DNA of 59,700 nucleotides from Falciphora oryzae (taxonomy: Eukaryota > Ascomycota > Sordariomycetes > Magnaporthales > Magnaporthaceae). Both the position numbers and the translations under genes were made by a program. The stretch spans positions 1-59,700 of the forward strand of contig JNVV01000100.1 in NCBI GenBank assembly GCA_000733355.1. Direction: 5' to 3'. Below the pieces are notes generated by a model. It saw nothing but the letters and a program-made list of their open reading frames with translations, searched no databases and was not told the origin of the DNA. The number at the start of each line of letters is the position of its first letter. The first letter of the stretch is position 1. Shown here one piece after another: positions 22,640 through 32,809 of the stretch.

Positions 22640-24300
22640 AACCCCCGCGCCAAACAGTAACGGCATTTTTAGCCCCAAAAAAAAGGAATCCCTACGTCTA
22701 ACGCTTCAATACCGATAGAAGGGCAAAATTAAAACTCCCGGACGCCCATTTAAAAAATCCGACTGGCTTAAAATCGAAGCATTCCTCGCCGCCGGAGTAA
22801 TTAAACCGATCAAATTAAACGGCATTGGCAGCGCGAAAATTTTTAGGTCCCGCTTTATTAAAAAAGTTAAAAGCACCAATTCGATCCCTTATAAAAAATT
22901 GAGGTTTATGGTATAAAGATATAGCGATTAGGAAAAAAAAAGCCTTTTTACCCAATCCCTAACGATTATGCGATGCAGCCAACGCTTAATCCTCGCAATC
23001 AGCCCGTCCTTTATAAAATAAGGCTTTATGCTAATAATTAAAAACATTAGCTAAACGTATACCCAATCCGAAATAAAGCTATAAAGGGAAATTATTTTGC
23101 GCTTTCCTAAAAAGCTAAAACATCGGTACCCAAAAGGCACGGCCCTTTAGCTAATCAAACCGCTTTACGGATTGGCCGAGGCAAGGCTGCATTAGTTCGT
23201 TACGTACTAAAAACACCATAAAAAACGCCTAAATTATTCCATTTCGGAATATAATCCGTACTTGCTTATTTTAAAAATCGGCCAAAGCTTTGAAATGGTT
23301 AGCATACAAACCGACGACATTTTAAACCTAAATAACGCCGAATTTATACAAAAGGAGGAAATAGCGCTTTAAGAAACCGGGTTTAAAACGAAACCGAAAT
23401 CGATCTTATACCCCGGAAACGAAGGCAATTTTAACGGGTGCAAAATTTTGGTTAAACAAAACGCTGTTACTATGCAGCAAAAGGGATAGGCAGATCGTTT
23501 AAAGCTGGTAACTGCTAAATCAAACGATACCTAACAGCAATACGTCGTACAACGCGCACGAAAGGCATATATAAATTCGATATACCAACCAAAAACCGCT
23601 TTCAACTACTTTATAACTACACAAGCCAAAAATCCTGCAAATACAAACGTGTTTAAATTTAACAAAAGGATCCAATGGCAAATCGACAACGCAAATAAAA
23701 GTTTGAATTACGTACAGTTAAATTTGCAAACAGCTAGTTTATATGTGTTTGTAAACGGGTCCTTCGCTAATAACAAAGACCTTAATTCACAAATTGGCTT
23801 TGTAATCGTCCTAGGCAACGAAAGAGCTATAAAGCAGGAAAACAGCTTCCGGGTTACCGGCAACATCCTGCACTAAAGCTTCGTAAAATGCAAAAGGGTT
23901 ACAAAAAGCGTTTTAGCGAACGAAATTTACGGCATGGTTAACGGCTTCGATACTAGCTATATCCTAAAAACAACGCTCGCAACGATTTGTAAAAAGCTGG
24001 ATCTGCCCCCCTATAAATTAATCATCTGCACCGACAGCTTTTCGCTTTACCAATGCCTTATTTAATTTGGAACTACTACGGAAAAACGCTTTATAATAAA
24101 TATTATAGCTTTCCGCAAGTCCTATAAAGCGCGCGAAATCGACGAAATTAAATAAATCGCAAGGGCAAACAACCCGGCTAACGCTATAACAAAGGAGCTG
24201 CCAAACAAAGCTTTAAAGGACCTTATAAACAGCAATTTAACCATTGTAAAAGTGGAAAGATGGGTAAAGCGGGATTACAAATAAAAAAGAGCTAAAAAAT
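22640..24300 (+). pseudogene. copia reverse transcriptase and RNase H remnant
   Basis: A linker ('KRRGQPPRQTVTAFLAPKK') is followed by RT-like sequence ('IFRSRFIKKVKSTNSIPYKK', 'AYTQSE'-like repeats of 'TYTQSEIK', 'HRYPKGTAL', 'ALRIGRGKAALVRYVL'), then a clearer RNase H part. The open piece 23649-23876 holds 'SLYVFVNGSFANNKDLNSQI', where the copia family has 'VDGSFAN', so the catalytic Asp reads Asn. The following frame has 'LANEIYGMVNGFDTSYILKT' and 'ANNPANAITKELPNKAL'. Very many TAA stops; RIP-type decay. Confidence 0.7.
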
Positions 24301-24430
24301 GCATACAAAATCGTTTTCCATAGTACCAAAACGCCAAAATCCCTAAAAACAACGCAAAAATCGACAAAACAAAAATGCTTAAATTAAAAAAGCAATAAAA
24401 CGATTATGCGAAAAATAAAAAACGATTTTA

Positions 24431-25300
24431 TAACCAAACTTTTCTAAATATCCCGTCAACTTTCCTTCACTCCTCCTCCTCGTTATCTCTGCCATTTCCC
24501 AGCCAAATAGCTTCGTATATTTTTAAAGCGGCCGCGCGGCCCGCCGCTTTCCGCTTTAATCGCGATATTATTAGGAAGTCGGCATTAGCATCCTCCTAAC
24601 CCTCCCTATCCTTAGCTGCCAATTGCAGTATGCATTTGGTGGCGATACGCCATTTATTAAAAGTTTAAAAATTATAAAAAACACGTTAGCAAACGCATTT
24701 AAAGCACCAAATTAGGAAAACAAACTTACCTTTTTATCGCGATTATCGCGACCCCATTCCACCATAAACTTAAGCGCCGAACGTAGCGCGATCGAAGGAT
24801 TAGAGGATAGTTAAAACGAGCTTTAAAAAAGATTTAGGAAGATCGAAATGCTTACATAGGCTGGCAGGTATGGCCCGACGCGCATAGCCAATAGCGCTTT
24901 TTAGCCGGGATTATATCCCGGCAACTATCGCCCTCTTTTATTTTGCCGGCGAAAGCGGATTTTAGGCAACCCAGGCAAGGGACCGCGCGTAAAGCGCCCT
25001 TTCCACCGCGCGGACCAGGTGTAAAAACCGTTTTGCCACTAACAACAGGCCTAACGATTTTAATAGCCGGCTTTTTTTTGTCCGACGAGGCAGGCGCAGG
25101 ACCGGCGTTTTGGAAATCGGCGTCATCGTCGAACGGGTCCAGGAACTGATTATCAGCGACGCCGGAAGCAAGATTGACCAGCGCAAAATCGAAAGCCTCA
25201 GCGGCAATGCCTTGGAGCCGCTTTAAGGATCTGCCACCGCTGCGCGCGATAGATTGAGGCTTTTAAGCCTTTTTAGCGACCGCGCCAAACAGGGTGCTGC
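24431..25300 (-). pseudogene. Degenerate cysteine-rich gene (copy A)
   Basis: Read on the minus strand from about 25250: 'LQGIAAEAFDFALVNLASGV', 'NQFLDPFDDDADFQNAGPAP', 'KKKPAIKIVRPVVSGKTVF', then 'PCLGCLKSAFAGKIKEGDSC' and 'KKRYWLCASGHTC'. The last part matches 'LRCWQCSAGHFC' in copy B at 57370-57490, with one Cys read as Tyr (TAT) here. A GTAAGT...TTGGCAG pair downstream (about 24732-24620) could be an intron. Function not recognised; a zinc-binding protein carried by repeats is an inference. Stops are frequent further downstream. Confidence 0.5.
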
Positions 25301-25777
25301 CCTTCTTGTTGCCTATGGTAACGAAAGCGATCGAAAGGTTAAACGACAAAAAACTGATCGAATAAAGCGGGTAAAAATGCTGCAAACAAAGGACAATATA
25401 AGCGGACGATCTGGATCAACGAGGTTTACCAAATCAAGTTGCCCGACCTTTTAAAGGCCGGAAAAAAGGCTTTTTATAAAGCCTAAATCCGGCCTGCAGA
25501 GAGTTTTTGATTTGCGTTCCTATTATCCCGCATTAAGTTACAACCTGAATAGCCCGCTGAGGTTATTCACTGCTATTGTGCTCTTTAATTGCACCACCTA
25601 CCGCTTTGCCCGCGCACCGCAAGCCAAATCCGGTGGACCCCATTACGTTATCGTTGCTATTGTCGCTATTGAAAGCGACGAGCCGCTTTAAGAGCGGCTA
25701 TTTACTTTTTTCCTGATCCGGACTATTTGGTCTGGAAATTCCTTTTGTTATTTATTTTACAAAATCCAATAGAGCTT
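25301..25777. other. AT-rich stretch without a recognisable gene
   Basis: No conserved domain on either strand. It contains a strong hairpin (25455-25495, nested stems AGGCCGG/CCGGCCT and AGGCTTT/AAAGCCT) and a small palindrome GCCGCT/AGCGGC at about 25681-25697. Stops in all frames; it probably belongs to the decayed repeat zone. Confidence 0.5.
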
Positions 25778-25929
25778 GGATCACGGGATTTATTACGGGA
25801 AAGGATTTCCCAATTGCCTGCACAAAAGAAAAAGTTGCCGGTGTTGGATTGCACTGGCCTGTGCAGGCAATCGGCAGAGCCCAGAGAGAGTCGGATCCTC
25901 CGGTCCCGTAATCTCTAATCACGGGATCC
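25778..25929. repeat. 152-bp foldback repeat
   Basis: GGATCACGGGATTTATTACG at the left pairs with the reverse complement of the right end (TCCCGTAATC...CACGGGATCC). Inside, TTGCCTGCACA pairs with TGTGCAGGCAA. The whole can fold into a long imperfect hairpin. It overlaps the left end of the LTR-like unit below. Confidence 0.55.
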
Positions 25930-26142
25930 GAGGACCCGCAAGCCCGCGGAGGCTGGGAGCAGGGGAAGGGCCTTTTGGTGATTTGGATCATGTATATATA
26001 GCCTCCCTTTTGCTCCCTTTCTGGCAGATAGATCCCTTTCCTTTTCGTGCACAATAGATTATGATTCCTCTGATATAAGGGATCATTGTTCACCCTGTTT
26101 TGGAGATCTCCGAGCCCACAGGAGTACATACTCCTACCAACA
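25842..26142 (-). repeat. LTR-like unit, same family as 53266-53585
   Basis: Its minus strand starts TGTTGGTAGGAGTATGTACT and shares AAAGGGATCTATCTGC, AGAAAGGGAG and a CTATTGTGC block with the solo LTR at 53266-53585. It ends CCAACA at 25842. No 5-bp duplication is visible (GCCGG versus TTTTG), and the left boundary falls in the middle of the foldback, so that end is uncertain. Confidence 0.5.
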
Positions 26143-26370
26143 TTTTGGGTTTTTTTTAGGTACCCACGGGTAACCCAAAAAAACAGAAAAGCATACAAAA
26201 AAAAAGGGGCGGGGCTGCAGTAGGTGTTTTTATTGGTTGCACATTTTTTGGACCCGTGAAAAACCCAAAACCCAAAACCCACGGCGGGTACCCAATGGGT
26301 ACCCGTTTTGGGTTTGGGTCCAATGGGTTTGGGTCCTTTATGGGTCCTATGGGTTTTGGCCGTCCCTACC
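26143..26370. repeat. hAT-like transposon end fragment with GGGTACCC subrepeats
   Basis: Many copies of GGGTTT, GGGTACCC and ACCCAAAA in both orientations, ending CCGTCCCTA at about 26370. Read on the minus strand it begins TAGGGACGGCCAAAACCC, like the TAGGG-type terminal repeats and subterminal motifs of hAT elements (recalled). No transposase is present. Confidence 0.4.
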
Positions 26371-28073
26371 TGTAAGAATCATTGGCTATGGCAGCGTCTA
26401 TATCCCATTCGTTTTCGATTGCGCTGACGTCGGCCGGGCTAGGCAACCGATTTCCGAGCCTCGTAGTACTATTTTGCGGGTCGTAGGCTGACCTTGTTGT
26501 CGAAGTTGACGTGAGGCTTGGCTTTAACTTTGAGAGGAAAGAGTTCACCAACGAGAAAACTGTGCCGGCCAGGAGGAGTAGTGGGAGAACTTGACCGAAG
26601 GTGAAATTGTTCTCCTCGGGGTCCAGTGTCATGTTCGCTTCATTGCTGTCTCGAAAGTCGAACAGCTTTAATGTTCCCAGACAAGCGAAAGCACGAGTAT
26701 GATGATCTGTAAAGAAATTCACCGTCAACAACCTTTTATGGCGTCCGGAAAGCGGGCTTGACTCTGGAAGGACACATACCTCAAGCAGGAGCGATCCTGC
26801 GGCGTCTACCATAATACGAGCCCAGTAGAAAGTCGCCACACAAGGCCACAGGCAGAGGCTTCTCCATAGTCTGAGCCTCAGCCCTGGATCTCGAGGGGTA
26901 GGTTAATCGTAGCAGCGTCGTCGAGGCTTTTCGGAAGCCCTTGCTTGTGCATTCTCGCAAATATGAACTAAACAACGAGGAAAGAGGGGCGAATAGCTTG
27001 ATGGTTCTGGTGACAAAGGCGGCAAGGAGCAGAGTCACCGAGAAGGCGACATCTAGGACTGCCGGGGTCTCTGAAAAATTGACTTGTTTCTTGTTCCTTC
27101 CGAACTCGGCATTGATTCGGTTGAACTCGGATATTCCATAGTTGTAGTCGTAGAAACAGACGGCATTGGAGGACATGTTGGCTGCGCTCATCGGAACCGA
27201 CTCGTTGTGGTAGTATCTAGTACCATCGAACGTGCTAGTTCTGTTGAGGGAGTCCCGCCAGTTGAAGAATATGGTTGGTCCTATGGCTGCCAGGAGTAGC
27301 ACTAGGAGCAGGACGGATAATAGAAACCGGATAACGCGTTTGCGCGGATGGCGTCGGAAGTGGGTTCGCAGGACAGAAAGAGCTGCTAGGTGCATGACCG
27401 TGGAAAACCACGCCAGATTCACCACCATCTGCCAGTGGTAGGCTGAGATTGGGCGAAGGCTGTCTTGGGATCCGCATTGTAGCGAAACGAAGCCGCTGGC
27501 GAGAACGGAGAGGCCGGTGAGCAATTGCAAGTCACTCATGTCGACGATACACTATTTAGTAAATTCCGTAGAATCATTGTCAGTTGAGAGATATTGCAGG
27601 CAGGACGTAACGAGACAGAATTTTCACCTCGACGAAGGCCTTTCCAGCATCATGCCAGGGACCTCTCCTGCCTCTGATCCAGCCGAGAAACAAGCAGTCA
27701 ACTGGATTTGGCTGCCACCACCAGTTTGCTAAATCTTCTTTGCTTTGAGGGCCCGGGACTGGCGCTCCGAGATTAGAGGTGACATCGTTGTCTGGCTCAA
27801 TGGCGAAGGGGTTCACGGTTGGGTCGAAGGCAAGGATGTAGTTGCCGATCAAGAGAATCAAGGCGATGTAGGCGCCCCCAACAAACGCGACAAGGACCTG
27901 GCAGTGAGTGGATGGTATTTAGTCAAGGCTGTAAGCGCGAGGCTGGAAGAACAGTCTTCACATAGGAAAGAGCGCACACTCACTCCCTTGCCTGATATGT
28001 CGCTGTAGGGCCGTAACGACACATCCTGGGATGACTCTCCCGCAAGTGCGCCACAGCACTCCCAAGGGGCCAT
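26366..28073 (-). CDS. Fungal polytopic membrane protein, possibly frameshifted
   Basis: Exons by splice signals and frame: 28073-27984 (starts MAPWECCGAL, CAACAATGG context), 27897-27628, then 27551 onward. The N-terminus has 'YSDISGKG' joined to 'VLVAFVGGAYIALILLIGNY', followed by the conserved block 'LQLLTGLSVLASGF' and 'SAYHWQMVVNLAWFSTVMHL'; this pattern is common in uncharacterised ascomycete membrane proteins (recalled). Hydrophobic segments recur near 'FLLSVLLLVLLLAAIGPTIF', 'VAFSVTLLLAAF' and 'QVLPLLLLAGTVFSLVN'. Near 26843 the frame carrying 'MEKPLPVAL' changes to the one carrying 'TFYWARIMVDAAGSLLLE', and after a plausible intron (GTATGT...TTTACAG, 73 nt) it changes again at 'LSLVW' / 'GTLKLFDFR'. 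These could be frameshifts, an unrecognised splice form or sequencing errors. The end is a TAA/TGA-flanked stop at 26366. Function unknown. Confidence 0.65.
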
Positions 28074-28804
28074 TGTTGTTATGATTGTTGCTCGATAACT
28101 GTCACTGATGCTTTGGTAAAAGAAAAGAAGAGAAGTGCTCGTGAAGAACACCAGCGGTAGGCGTGAAAGTTTTCAAGTGGTGAGGCCGCTGAGGGTTAGG
28201 TCGAAGCTGCTGTGGCACACATACGTACGAGACCCAAGGGGGTTTATCACGTCCGCCGATTGCTACGTCAAAGAACATCGGCCAGGCTGAGTTCAGATCA
28301 ACAACATCACCAACCTCATGGAGGGCATAAGCAGCTGAGCGATCGACATCACGGGCTTGGCAGAGAGCCCTGCCTTAGTCGACTGGGCCTCACATGAAGT
28401 GCATAGTCCGGGTTGGGGGGCACTCTGCCCTTCTCTATCCTAGAATACAGGGTTGTAATTGGCCATGAGGTCTACCTCTGTCGCCCAACGGATGGCAGTG
28501 CCGGACAGCGTCCAGGACACGTTCTGTCGATCCAGAGGGCTCCGAGGTTGCCTGACGCTATTCCACGACACTGGTGCACGCTTGCAAAAACTCTCATCGT
28601 TGAGGCGGGCTGAAAAGTCGCAAATCTACTACGCCCAAGGCACCCAGTTATGTTGTGTCACTCGAGGAGACGGCAATGTGTTGGTGCGCGGCGGCCCAAT
28701 CGATTTTTTGTTTTCTGGATTGGGTGGGCCAAACAAGGGCGGGAGGGAGACCCGACCAACAAGAAACCATGTCCAACACGCCAGCTCCAACCCTCGCGTC
28801 GCGC
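28074..28804. promoter_or_regulatory. Intergenic region upstream of the 28073 gene
   Basis: About 730 bp between the start of the membrane protein gene and the stop of the PTH11-like gene, both on the minus strand. Presumed promoter and terminator space; overlapping short frames show no domains. No sharp motif seen. Confidence 0.4.
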
Positions 28805-30985
28805 CTATCTGGATTCGTCTTCTTGCGTCCAAGGCCTGTCCGGCAACCCGTGCTCGTCGGCATGAAAACCAAAGCCATGCGTGACATGGACGCGCGGCGG
28901 AGGGGGCCGCCGCCAATGATATGGAGGAACGTGATTTGTGGTGGCTAAAGGCTGCAGCTTTCTGCCGGCGGGCTCGGCCGACGCCGGCCGTGGTGGCTGC
29001 AAGAGGTGTCGGGGGACTTGTTGGCACCGCCTCTGGTCGTGATTTTGCTGCCACCGAGGGCGCGCCTGGCGCGTCGAATCAACTCCGTCCCAATCCCCGG
29101 ACGCGGCGGCCTCCCTGCCAGTGACGTCGCCGCCTCGCCGCCCGAGAGACGAGGACCGGATTGGAGGACCTGGAGGCGCCCTGGCAAACGATTGGCTGCT
29201 GCTCTTGCTTCTCTTGCTGCTGCTGCTGCTGCTGCCGCTTTGTCGTACCGGCATCATCGAAGGCGGCGGGCGGACCACGATCCCGGATGGCCTCACCGGT
29301 TTGGGTTGGGCAAACCTAGGCGAAGTTCTGAGATGAGTCAGAGAAGGAGACGTCAAATCATCCTGTGGCTGCTCCCTTGCGCCGCCTCGGGCCTGTATCT
29401 CGTCCTCGCTGTCGGCGGCAGCCGTGGCGAAAAATGTCCTCAGATTCCCCTCGCTTGCAGTGCCGCGGACGCCAAAGGTCGTGTGTCTCAGGCCCCTGCG
29501 CGCCGATCGAAGTCCTATAACGTTGTCCGAAGCGTCGCCGCTGTCGTCTACTCGCCGGGGCTGTCGCTGTCGTGGCGTCTGTGTGAAGCCCGCTGACTGC
29601 AGGTGGTGAGGCTGTGAGCTGTTGTCGCTGCGTGGCGTGTGGTTGAGCATCTTTTGCAGCAGCACTTTGGGTCTGCTGGCGAATGACCTGTTGGTACCGT
29701 CGTCGGCGGGAAGTGGATTAAATGCTGTGCTACCCCGAGGCTGGAAACCATCACGGTCCAGCGCCGTAGTGTAGTCATCTCTAATGGATGAGATCGAGTG
29801 CCGCTGTCGCCGCTGCTGGCTTGCTTGGAAACCCAGTATCCTGAGGCCAGAGACCGACGACTCTACCGTCCTCATATCGCCGCCGATAGGCCTAGATCTG
29901 TAGCTATAGCTCCCGCTGGTGTCGTTGCCGCCATCCCACCTCTCGAACTCGAGGGTGCAGAACCAGCGGGGCATGAAGCGCTCGGCTAGGGGACGCAGAA
30001 GAAGCGCGCATGAGCACAGCAGGGCCACGGAGAGCTCGGCCATCATCAGGGCGGCGCGGTCCGCGTTGACCCAGGTGAAGTTTACGCCGAGATCCACATA
30101 CCGGATGCGGACGAATTGGAGGATAAAAACGCTGTTCTTTTTGTCAGTTCATTTGGTAGGAACGAGGGAGTAGTTCTTTTTGAGAAACATCATCAACGCA
30201 CAAGAGTCCCAGAGCATAAACGACAGCAATGACAACAGCCTCGGGTCGGCCTACCGAGATGGTATGCATGAACAAGGCGGGCAGGAGCAGGATGACGAAG
30301 GCGCTGATAGCGTCGGCGGCAATGAACACATAACGGTGAGGCTGTTCCGGAATGCACCGGGCGTCAGCGGCCCGGTCCCAGAACCCTTCGAGCGGGACGC
30401 AGGCGAACAGGTCGACGAAGAACTCGGCAAAGCTGGTGAGGCCGACAACACCCATCGTAGCCAGGAACCAGCGGTGCTGACTCCACGCGCTGCCAAGCAT
30501 CTTGAGGTACTGGAAGAGGAACGTCATCTTGGCTGTAAACAAGCCCAGATAGTAGAAGGCAGTGGTGACGAAGTATGCCTAGAGATCTACTGGTAAGCTG
30601 CCTGATTTAACCGCCCGGCGAGCGGTCAAAGTGCTTACCCTCAGGTACAGCCGCAGCTCCTCCTTCGTCAACGCCCAGGCATGCCTGCCAAGCCCAGAGG
30701 CGATCACTTGAAGAATGGACAAGTCAACCAAAGCCGGAGACAGAATACTCCCGAATGGAAAACGCCCCAGATAGACTCACTGAAGCATATGGCGATCCCA
30801 GTGCCCACGATGGACAGGAAAAGCGCGATGGCGAAGTAGTCGTCGATCCACAGCCGGGTCCGCCCGCACCGCCTGGCGGCGAGACGAAGCGCCATCGCCG
30901 CGGCGGACAGCGCCATGGCGAACGCAACGGCCCCTAGGGGCGCCGGCTGTTTCGTGGGAGGAAGCGCGGGGGCCTCGTTCGCCAT
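28805..30985 (-). CDS. PTH11-like receptor / fungal rhodopsin-domain protein
   Basis: Four exons inferred: 30985-30781, 30706-30639, 30578-30202 and 30131-28805; introns are 74, 60 and 70 bp with GT..AG ends and frame is kept, giving 658 residues. N-terminal helices contain 'RRCGRTRLWIDDYFAIALF', then 'GLGRHAWALTKEEL', 'LGLFTAKMTFLFQYLKM', 'GFWDRAADARC', 'IAADAISAFVILLLPALF' and 'WVNADRAALMMAELSVALLC'. These are the hallmarks of the seven-helix PTH11/rhodopsin-like fungal domain, found in receptors and in secondary-metabolite cluster proteins. After the last helix ('LLLRPLAERFMPRWF') comes a very long, about 350-residue, polar tail rich in Arg and Ser with a Ser run coded by CTG repeats (about 29205-29235), presumably cytosolic. 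Ligand unknown. The gene is convergent with nothing and lies upstream of another membrane protein gene. Confidence 0.82.
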
Positions 30986-32809
30986 TGTTGGATGATCTTC
31001 CTTGTTAAGGCCACAGTGCTATTGTTTTGCTTGGCGGGGCATCTCCCCGTGGCCTGCATCACTATGAGCAAAGGAGCTTTGCTTCGAGAACACCGTGGAA
31101 CTGCGGATCGGACGAAGGCCACACTTTTATCTACCACGGGGACAATCAGATCACCCATCTTCAGCCGACCGCCCAGACGGCCCATCTCCCAGCTGCCACA
31201 TTTTTTTCCCTCTCGGTTCGATGCATGCAGAGATGGGACGAGAAAGGGCGGAGGGGGAGAAATTGCAACACCGAGAACAAAGTCTTGGACGGGACGCGGG
31301 AAGAACAAAAGACGGGCATTAATCAACCAACCACCACACGGGCCCGCATCCTAATGTGCGCCAGAAAATGGCCGTAGACGGTCGAGGCGATGAGGGGAGA
31401 TTCGACCGTCGCAGCGCATAAGATGTGCGTCTGTGCGCCGTGGTACGAACGCCTGGGGTTTGGTACCGCTTTGACGGATGGACGGCTGGGGTAGGTGGTC
31501 GACATCATGGCCGCCGCGGCTGGCCGGCGTGAGGGGCAAACCGGCTGAGGCCTGCAGAGATTGGCCTTGTTGGGCTTGGCCAGGCCGCCCGAGCAACACA
31601 TAGCACAGCAGCACGGCAGAGCCAGACGAGAGCCGAGAGCATGCGCGATGATGCAGTGTCGGGGGGGTCTGGGCCGCTGCATAAACAAGGGAGGCTGGAG
31701 GTGCAAAACCAAACGGAGCAGGAGCACAATCTGAACCCAACTTTCATTGCGGGACTTGTGGAAGATGGAGGCGCATGCAGCCGTGCAGGGTTGCTACATG
31801 GAGGGTTGCCGTCATCCGAAAGAGGGGTCGCAAAGAACATGCGGAAGAGGGGATGATGGTGGGAGAACATCCCAAGATGGGGTGGGATGGATGGAACCGG
31901 TAAGCCATAATGAACGAATGGCTGGGATGATATTTGGCTGCTGGATTGGGAAAATCCGGGGGAACCACGAAAGCCCCCTCCTCAGTCAAAACCTCCGCGG
32001 GACAGACACCAAACCGCCGCGCGTGCCTCTTCCCGGACGAGCCGAGGCTGGCGACCGCATTGAATAAAAAAAGGTCGTTGCGGCTTGCTCCATTTTGGGA
32101 ATCGCCAGCCTTCTGACGCACGCAATCCTGTGATGTCGCTCGTGTCCTATCAGATCTGAGATCGTCAGGGATCCGGAAACCAACCATATCGTGACGAAAA
32201 CCAAACCGGGGCAAGGACAAAAGCCACCTTTTACCGAGAGCCCGGGCACAGGTACACTACAGTTCAGGGAGGGCGCCAGAACCTGCCCGTTCTTTTTCTC
32301 CTCTCCTTGGCTTTACCATGCCGATGCAAGCGCCGTCGCTCGGCCCCACGAGCTAGACGGAGACGGTACTAGGCCAGACAACAGCGTCAGATCCAAAACT
32401 CCTCACCCGACCACCACAAGGGCCCTCCGAGTCTAAGATACTCAAGCGCCAACCTAAGCTACCGCTCGCCGTGCTTGCCGAACTCTGTTCGCTTTGTTTT
32501 TGGTGCGAGGACGAAACCTGCGGCGGCGGGTGACGTCTGCTGTTTTGAGGGGTTAAAAAGAGGGCGCAAGTAGCCTTTTGTGTTCCGAGCCATGTTTCCC
32601 TAAAGAAAAAAAAAAAAAAAAGAAACGTACCCCGGATTTTTCTTCAAAGGGAGGACATTATTATGAGCTTGCTTATCTTCTGTCGACTGTATACTTTGGT
32701 CTTTCCGTCCTTCCCTTTCCCTAGGAGATAACGAAGTCGGCCCATTAGCCTTTTGCGGTCAAGGTTACGGCTAGCTGGAGACGGATACGGCAAGGCGCCT
32801 TACGATACA
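30986..32809. other. Gene-poor region between divergent genes
   Basis: About 1.8 kb between the PTH11-like gene (minus) and the F-box gene (plus). Open frames on both strands (for example 31323-31740 minus, 31744-32220 minus) overlap each other in GC-rich sequence and show no domain. A 16-20-base A-rich run occurs at about 32604-32625. It should contain both promoters; no specific sites could be called. Confidence 0.45.

Larger units (their letters stand above)
12912..24430 (+). mobile_element. Ty1/copia retrotransposon remnant, split by a Fot1/pogo element
   Basis: Integrase C-terminal sequence (12912-13155) continues after the Fot1/pogo element at 22082. Joining across one TA keeps the frame ('NNNSPL' then 'TKSQIQKAAAI'). 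RT-like and RNase H-like parts follow at 22640-24300. Integrase before RT is the Ty1/copia order. The N-terminal part of this element must lie left of position 1, because gypsy-1 separates it. Sequence is AT-rich with dense TAA stops. No 3' LTR could be recognised. Confidence 0.8.

Noticed and set aside
28648..29054. Minus-strand frames overlapping the tail of the PTH11-like gene
   Set aside because: Alternative frames of the same GC-rich tail; the 28805 stop frame is continuous with the conserved helices.
29006..29596. 196-residue plus-strand frame
   Set aside because: Antisense to the polar tail of the PTH11-like protein, poly-Ala/Leu from CTG repeats.
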